Below are positions 59,677 through 64,000 of a stretch of 64,000 nt of DNA, one piece after another. The notes beneath the pieces were generated by a model. That model was not told the origin of the DNA. It worked only from the letters and a program-made list of their open reading frames with translations, and ran no database searches. Within the stretch, counting starts at the first letter, position 1. Each line of letters begins with the position of its first letter. The position numbers and the translations under genes are program-made. Source of the DNA: JACNIZ01 sp964344765. Its GTDB lineage: Bacteria; Planctomycetota; UBA1135. The stretch spans positions 1 to 64,000 of the forward strand of contig CAYFOM010000021.1 in NCBI GenBank assembly GCA_964344765.1, written 5' to 3'.

Positions 59677-61737
59677 ATGCGTGGTGCCTGCCTCCTACTC
59701 GCTCTGACCCTCCCTTGGCTCGCTGCTTGCAGTTCGAATCCCACGCCCGAAGCGCCGCCGGCCGAAACCAAAGCGCAGTTCGATCAGCGCATGGAATGGT
59801 GGCGCGACGCACGCTTCGGCTTGTTCATTCACTGGGGCTTGTACGCGGTGCCCGCCGGTGAATGGAACGGCGCAACGCACCACGGCGAGTGGATTCAGCA
59901 CACCGCGCAAATCCCGGTGCCGACCTACGAGAAGTTTTTGAACGACTTCAACCCGGTGCAATTCAACGCCGACGAATGGGTGTTGGCGGCGAAGGCTGCG
60001 GGGATGAAATACATCGTCATTACCTCGAAGCACCACGACGGTTTTGCGCTGTACGATTCGGCCGTCAGCGATTACGACGTGATGGCAACGCCATTCCAGC
60101 GCGACATCATGAAAGAGTTGGCTGATGCTTGCGCGCGTCACGGTTTGCGCATGTGTTGGTACCACTCGATTATGGATTGGAACCATCCCGACTACTTGCC
60201 GCGCCGCGGTTGGGAACGTGCCGATCGTCCCGAGGGCGATGCGAATTTTGATCGCTACGTGGATTACATGCGCGCGCAGGTCACCGAGTTGCTGACGAAT
60301 TATGGAGACATCGGCGTGATGTGGTTCGACGGTGAATGGGAAGGCACGTGGAATCATGAATACGGCCAAGCGCTTTATGATTTGTGCCGCACCTTGCAGC
60401 CGGATGTGATCGTGAATAATCGCGTCGATAAAGGGCGCGGCGGTATGGCGGGGATGACGTCGGGGCCGGAATTTGCCGGCGACTTCGGCACGCCCGAGCA
60501 GGAAATCCCGGCGACGGGTTTGCCCGGGGTGGATTGGGAAACGTGCATGACGATGAACCACCATTGGGGGTTCAACGCGGCCGACGACAATTACAAAACG
60601 ACGACGGATTTAATTCGCAAGTTGTGTGATATTGCGTCGAAGGGCGGCAACTTTTTGCTGAACATCGGCCCGACTGCCGAGGGTACTTTCCCGCAGATGA
60701 GCTTGGATCGTTTGGCCGGCATGGGGAAATGGATGGAGTTGCACGGCGATTCGATTTATGGAACCAGCGCCAGTCCGTTCCCGCAATTGGATTGGGGTCG
60801 CTGCACGGTGAAGACCGAAGGCGATCGATCGAAGCTGTACCTGCATGTGTTTGATTGGCCGTTGGACGGTCGATTGGTGCTGCCTGGAATCGGCAATCAA
60901 GTGGTGGGTGCAAAATTGATGTCGGCACCGAAGGCGGTGATTGCCGCGGCGAAGTTGGATACCGATATCGCCATTCGCATGTTGCCGCGGCGGGCACCAA
61001 ACATGCACGTCAGTGTGATTGAGTTGGAGGTCGAAGGTGAGCCTATTGTTTACCTGCCGCCGAAGATTGTTGCGCCGAGTACCGAGTTGGTGAATGAGTT
61101 GCGCGTCGAACTGCAGGCGCCGTCGGCGGGCTTGGAGGTTCGATACACCTTGGACGGCACGACGCCGACGATGGAGTCACCGCGCTACACCAATCCGTTG
61201 GTGCTAAGCGCAAGCATGGTGGTGTCGGCGCGTTGTTTCCATGACGGTGAAGCGGTGACGTCGGTGGTGAAGAAGCGGTTTGAGAGAGTGACGCCGCAAC
61301 CCGCCGCGACGGTATTGGATCCGAAGCCGGGCGTGAAGCTGCGCGTGTTCGGCGGCAAGTGGGATAAGATCCCCAACTTCGACGTGATGAAGCCGATGCC
61401 GGTTTCTATTGTTAATTCCATCGGTTTGCCGAAGGGCCCGACGGTTGAATATCAAGGACGCGTATTCGAGGGCTACTTCACCGTGCCGTCGACCAGCTTG
61501 TACCGCTTCTCGCTGACCAGCGACGACGGATCCAAGTTGTGGATCAACGATCAGTTGGTCGTCGACAACGACGGCTTGCACGGATCGGAAACCGTCGAAG
61601 GCACCGCCGCGCTGTCGGCCGGCCCGCACAAAATCCGCGTCGAATACTTCAACAAAACCGGCGGCGCCACGCTGAACCTAAAAATGGCAGAAATTTCCCA
61701 GAACTGGGGACCGTTAGGTGGACTATTCCATAACTAA
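59677..61737 (+). CDS. GH29 fucosidase lipoprotein with chitobiase-like and PA14 domains
   Basis: A 686-residue protein from ATG 59677 (MRGACLLLALTLPWLAACSS) with lipobox L-A-A-C; the open frame to 59659 is not needed. The GH29 barrel spans 25-365: L-F-I-H-W-G-L-Y-A-V, T-S-K-H-H-D-G-F-A-L-Y and the nucleophile Asp218 in V-M-W-F-D-G-E-W. A beta-sandwich follows, then a chitobiase C-terminal-like module (V-R-Y-T-L-D-G-T-T-P-T, about 485-545). The last is a PA14 domain (about 580-680: S-L-Y-R-F-S-L-T-S-D-D-G-S-K-L-W-I-N). PA14 modules often bind carbohydrate. It probably acts as a surface-anchored exo-fucosidase. Confidence 0.88.
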   Translation: MRGACLLLALTLPWLAACSSNPTPEAPPAETKAQFDQRMEWWRDARFGLFIHWGLYAVPAGEWNGATHHGEWIQHTAQIPVPTYEKFLNDFNPVQFNADEWVLAAKAAGMKYIVITSKHHDGFALYDSAVSDYDVMATPFQRDIMKELADACARHGLRMCWYHSIMDWNHPDYLPRRGWERADRPEGDANFDRYVDYMRAQVTELLTNYGDIGVMWFDGEWEGTWNHEYGQALYDLCRTLQPDVIVNNRVDKGRGGMAGMTSGPEFAGDFGTPEQEIPATGLPGVDWETCMTMNHHWGFNAADDNYKTTTDLIRKLCDIASKGGNFLLNIGPTAEGTFPQMSLDRLAGMGKWMELHGDSIYGTSASPFPQLDWGRCTVKTEGDRSKLYLHVFDWPLDGRLVLPGIGNQVVGAKLMSAPKAVIAAAKLDTDIAIRMLPRRAPNMHVSVIELEVEGEPIVYLPPKIVAPSTELVNELRVELQAPSAGLEVRYTLDGTTPTMESPRYTNPLVLSASMVVSARCFHDGEAVTSVVKKRFERVTPQPAATVLDPKPGVKLRVFGGKWDKIPNFDVMKPMPVSIVNSIGLPKGPTVEYQGRVFEGYFTVPSTSLYRFSLTSDDGSKLWINDQLVVDNDGLHGSETVEGTAALSAGPHKIRVEYFNKTGGATLNLKMAEISQNWGPLGGLFHN

Positions 61738-61776
61738 CAGCGCGCACCGGCGCGTTGGCCGCCCCCCGATTTGCCA

Positions 61777-62979
61777 ATGAAAAAACTAACAGTCCCTCTT
61801 GCAGACTTATTCCTGCTGCTGGGACTGTTGGTTTTCTTTGCGCTGGGCGCAGGCGTTCATAAGCCGAATGCAGTGGTTTTCGACCACGTCCACCTCTCCG
61901 CCGACGGCACCATATTGCTAAATGATGAACGGTTGGATCAGTTCAGCCGCCACGAGGTTGATTATGCACTCACCGTCGAAATCGCCGAGCGCCTCCATCG
62001 GCAGTTTCGCGCCGGGAGCGAAGGCAATCACATTCGGCTAAGCGTGGACGGCGATGCCTTAGTTGGATGGAATAATCGCTTAGTTGATGTGATTTATGGA
62101 ATTGTCGAGTACGAACTCAATGGATGGCGAGGCTTTTCTTATCGAGTCGAAGACGAGCCGGAAATCTTGGTTGAAATAGGTTTGCATCGCCAGGCAACTC
62201 AAGTAACCGTCGATCTTGTTAGTGGGGAAGGTTGCAGAATAAGTGTCGATGATCCCAAGCTTGGAGAGCAAGGTTTATATTTGGTCACCCTAGGCGGAGG
62301 CACGATGCGTGTTGCGGAGGCTTTGGGTTATGTGCGGAGTATTTTTGGCCCCGAAGCCAGGGTCGGTTTTGAGCAGCGCTATTCATTGCCTCCTCCACCG
62401 AAGGAAGCAGAGAATCCTCGCCGAATGGAGCGGGCGTATTTGGTAGAGCTAAATGCCGCGGGTGAAATGAAGATTAATGGGAAATCAGCCGGCAGTCTTC
62501 AGGGCTTCGATAAGAATCATCCCAAATTCATTCGGTGCTTTATGGATGCCCCCCCGTTTGAAGGCGATGATTGGCATTATCTGATAAAGGTTGAGGATGC
62601 AGTGCCAGCCACCTTTCTTGAAGACCTGCTTTATGTATGTGGATCGTATGGACATTTGTTTGAGCCATACCGTCCGCCGGTGTTCTTGCAAATTGGGGAA
62701 AGCAAACAGTATCAGATATCAAGTTGGACTCTTGAATTTGCATTTTTTAAACTCTCATTGTTCCACGAGGGGAAGTACAGGTTAGTTATTGAAAATAATT
62801 GGATTCATTGGCCTTTAGAGCGGAATCGGATCTATCTATTGCGAGCGGTGTTTTTGTCAGGTGGCGATACTCCAATGGCCGTTGCCCGAGGGCGATTCAA
62901 GAGGGTATTCGGGCCAAATGCCGAGATTTACCAGGCGGGTGGGGTACAGGTCCAAGCGACGGAGTTTGTTGTTCAATGA
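61777..62979 (+). CDS. Membrane-anchored protein with ExbD-like repeated module, copy 1
   Basis: A 400-residue protein from ATG 61777; the TTG at 61771 is less likely. One N-terminal anchor (residues 8-27), then two copies of an approximately 170-residue module in the periplasm. Each copy begins with a strand like V-H-L-S-A-D-G-T-I-L-L-N-D or V-E-L-N-A-A-G-E-M-K-I-N-G and later shows a V-R-S-I-F-G-P-E-A-R-V / F-K-R-V-F-G-P-N-A-E-I strand. The opening strands resemble the ExbD/TolR periplasmic fold, but no proton-path Asp stands in the anchor in the usual way. It overlaps the next, paralogous gene by 4 nt (ATGA). I cannot give a function. Confidence 0.65.
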   Translation: MKKLTVPLADLFLLLGLLVFFALGAGVHKPNAVVFDHVHLSADGTILLNDERLDQFSRHEVDYALTVEIAERLHRQFRAGSEGNHIRLSVDGDALVGWNNRLVDVIYGIVEYELNGWRGFSYRVEDEPEILVEIGLHRQATQVTVDLVSGEGCRISVDDPKLGEQGLYLVTLGGGTMRVAEALGYVRSIFGPEARVGFEQRYSLPPPPKEAENPRRMERAYLVELNAAGEMKINGKSAGSLQGFDKNHPKFIRCFMDAPPFEGDDWHYLIKVEDAVPATFLEDLLYVCGSYGHLFEPYRPPVFLQIGESKQYQISSWTLEFAFFKLSLFHEGKYRLVIENNWIHWPLERNRIYLLRAVFLSGGDTPMAVARGRFKRVFGPNAEIYQAGGVQVQATEFVVQ

Positions 62980-64000
62980 TGAATCCGCGCAAAGTGTTTT
63001 GGATGCTCAGCCCATTGCTCGGAGCGTTGGTGCTTGTCGCTGGGGTCAAACTTTGGGGTCATTCCAAATATGGGGCGATCGATTCCATCCAACTGTTGGA
63101 AACCGGAGCAATGATCTTCAACGGAAAGGCGATCGCTCAATTCTCGGATCAAGAAGCGATCTACACTCACTCCGCCGAAATCGGAAAGCAGCTGCATCGG
63201 TTTTTCCGCAATCATGCCAAAGGCAAATCCGCAGCTGTGCAAGTTCACAGCCAAACTTCGACGGGTTGGAACAACCGGCTCGTTCACGTTGTATACGGAT
63301 TAGTCGAATTCGGACTCACGTCGTGGTATTCGTTCAGCTACCAAGTTGACGACGAGCCTGCTGTACTTCCAGAAATCGGCCTCTATCGAACTGCGCGCCA
63401 ACTCACCGCCGAATTTTTACCTGAAGACGAAATGGAAGGTGTTGCGTATTTGCCATACCTCTATCTAGAGCCAGAGAAAATTGAATTGACCCCTGGCAAT
63501 CACTGTCTGGATCAAGGGCTGTGTGTGGTTGTGATTGGGGGTGGGGAAACGCCTTTGAATGAGGTCCGCGAAAAACTGCGCCGGTTCATGGGGCAGAATG
63601 CTCAAGTTGGTTTTGAGCAGCGAATGCTAACGAAAAAGCCCACGCCTGAAGAGCTTGGTTTCGATTTGCCACAGGGCGACTGGGATCATCTTTCTCTATG
63701 TGAGGATGGAAGAGTCATGCTAAACGATGTTCAGGCTGGTAACTTTCCCCTCGTATTTGAAGATTACTTGGACTTAAGGCAAACGGAGCAGTCCATTCTC
63801 AGTGCATTTCGGCAGTTTGATAAGTGTCCAGCGTTGCATATTTCTGTGGAAGGCGAGTGCGCAACGCTATGGGTTCACGTTGTTTTGGGAACGGTGTTTT
63901 CCAATCGCTTTCACGATTCCAAGCAGTGGCCCACGGTTCGCTATCAAGTGGATGATGATCCACCTGTGCCAATTACCCGCCGTCTATATTTCACTGCCCG
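62976..64000 (+). CDS. Membrane-anchored protein with ExbD-like repeated module, copy 2 (partial)
   Basis: Starts at ATG 62976, overlapping the stop of its paralogue, and stays open to the window edge (341 codons seen). An N-terminal anchor (about 7-24, F-W-M-L-S-P-L-L-G-A-L-V-L-V-A-G-V) is followed by the same two-module layout. G-W-N-N-R-L-V-H-V-V-Y-G-L-V-E aligns with G-W-N-N-R-L-V-D-V-I-Y-G-I-V-E of copy 1. Both also share a Y-x-V-(D/E)-D-E-P strand and an E-I-G-L segment. The second module begins L-S-L-C-E-D-G-R-V-M-L-N-D. The two genes clearly arose by duplication and are probably translated together. The C-terminus is missing from the window. Confidence 0.7.
   Translation, partial: MMNPRKVFWMLSPLLGALVLVAGVKLWGHSKYGAIDSIQLLETGAMIFNGKAIAQFSDQEAIYTHSAEIGKQLHRFFRNHAKGKSAAVQVHSQTSTGWNNRLVHVVYGLVEFGLTSWYSFSYQVDDEPAVLPEIGLYRTARQLTAEFLPEDEMEGVAYLPYLYLEPEKIELTPGNHCLDQGLCVVVIGGGETPLNEVREKLRRFMGQNAQVGFEQRMLTKKPTPEELGFDLPQGDWDHLSLCEDGRVMLNDVQAGNFPLVFEDYLDLRQTEQSILSAFRQFDKCPALHISVEGECATLWVHVVLGTVFSNRFHDSKQWPTVRYQVDDDPPVPITRRLYFTA

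Noticed and set aside
1..64000. tRNA, rRNA, transposase, integrase or phage genes
   Set aside because: I looked for these and saw none; faint tRNA-like stems were not supported by a full cloverleaf.

Overview
The window looks like chromosomal DNA of a Gram-negative, probably marine, bacterium. Planctomycetota is the best guess: there are many secreted FG-GAP and PD40 beta-propeller proteins, a dodecaheme cytochrome, several GH29 alpha-L-fucosidases with signal peptides, and many GTG starts. No rRNA gene fixes the taxonomy, so this is inference. Verrucomicrobiota is the main alternative. TGA is an ordinary stop here; it overlaps the next start codon in several operons.

Layout. 0.2-5.3 kb: an operon of a 12-heme cytochrome c, a TPR protein, a lipoprotein and an outer-membrane porin. 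5.3-9 kb: a perfect 26-bp inverted repeat, a broken FG-GAP gene and a PD40 propeller gene. 9-16.4 kb: a fused 3-hydroxyacyl-CoA dehydrogenase/enoyl-CoA hydratase, then a likely metal-linked LolD/FtsX-type ABC operon (ATPase, permease with a His/Asp-rich loop, DUF3299-like lipoprotein), a FIST protein and two small membrane proteins. 16.5-18.7 kb: monomeric NADP-isocitrate dehydrogenase. 18.8-27.9 kb: two tandem FG-GAP genes (the first with two nonsense codons), a frameshifted VPS10/BNR gene, an M14 peptidase and a second PD40 protein. 28-41 kb: housekeeping and regulation (HemY-type oxidase, HIT, Trm112-like, two two-component systems, transglutaminase-like protein, HxlR and XRE regulators, two GST-like proteins, Tat-exported amine oxidase, MutM).

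41-42.6 kb holds the most notable gene. It is an exported protein of 528 residues with two different thioredoxin-fold domains, read across two in-frame UGA codons. Each UGA replaces the first Cys of an active-site motif (W-U-S-W-C and W-U-G-P-C), and each is followed by a plausible bacterial SECIS hairpin. It is best read as a double-selenocysteine protein that ordinary gene calling would split.

42.6-61.7 kb is a glycan-degradation region: a beta-helix protein, five GH29 proteins (one a 1446-residue fusion with two SGNH domains and an alpha/beta-hydrolase; one fused to a transglutaminase-like domain), a DUF5703/GH95-like protein and a hybrid sensor kinase. Together they suggest extracellular or periplasmic attack on fucose-rich, perhaps acylated, polysaccharide. 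The window ends in two tandem paralogous membrane-anchored proteins built from an ExbD-like repeated module; the second is cut by the window edge.
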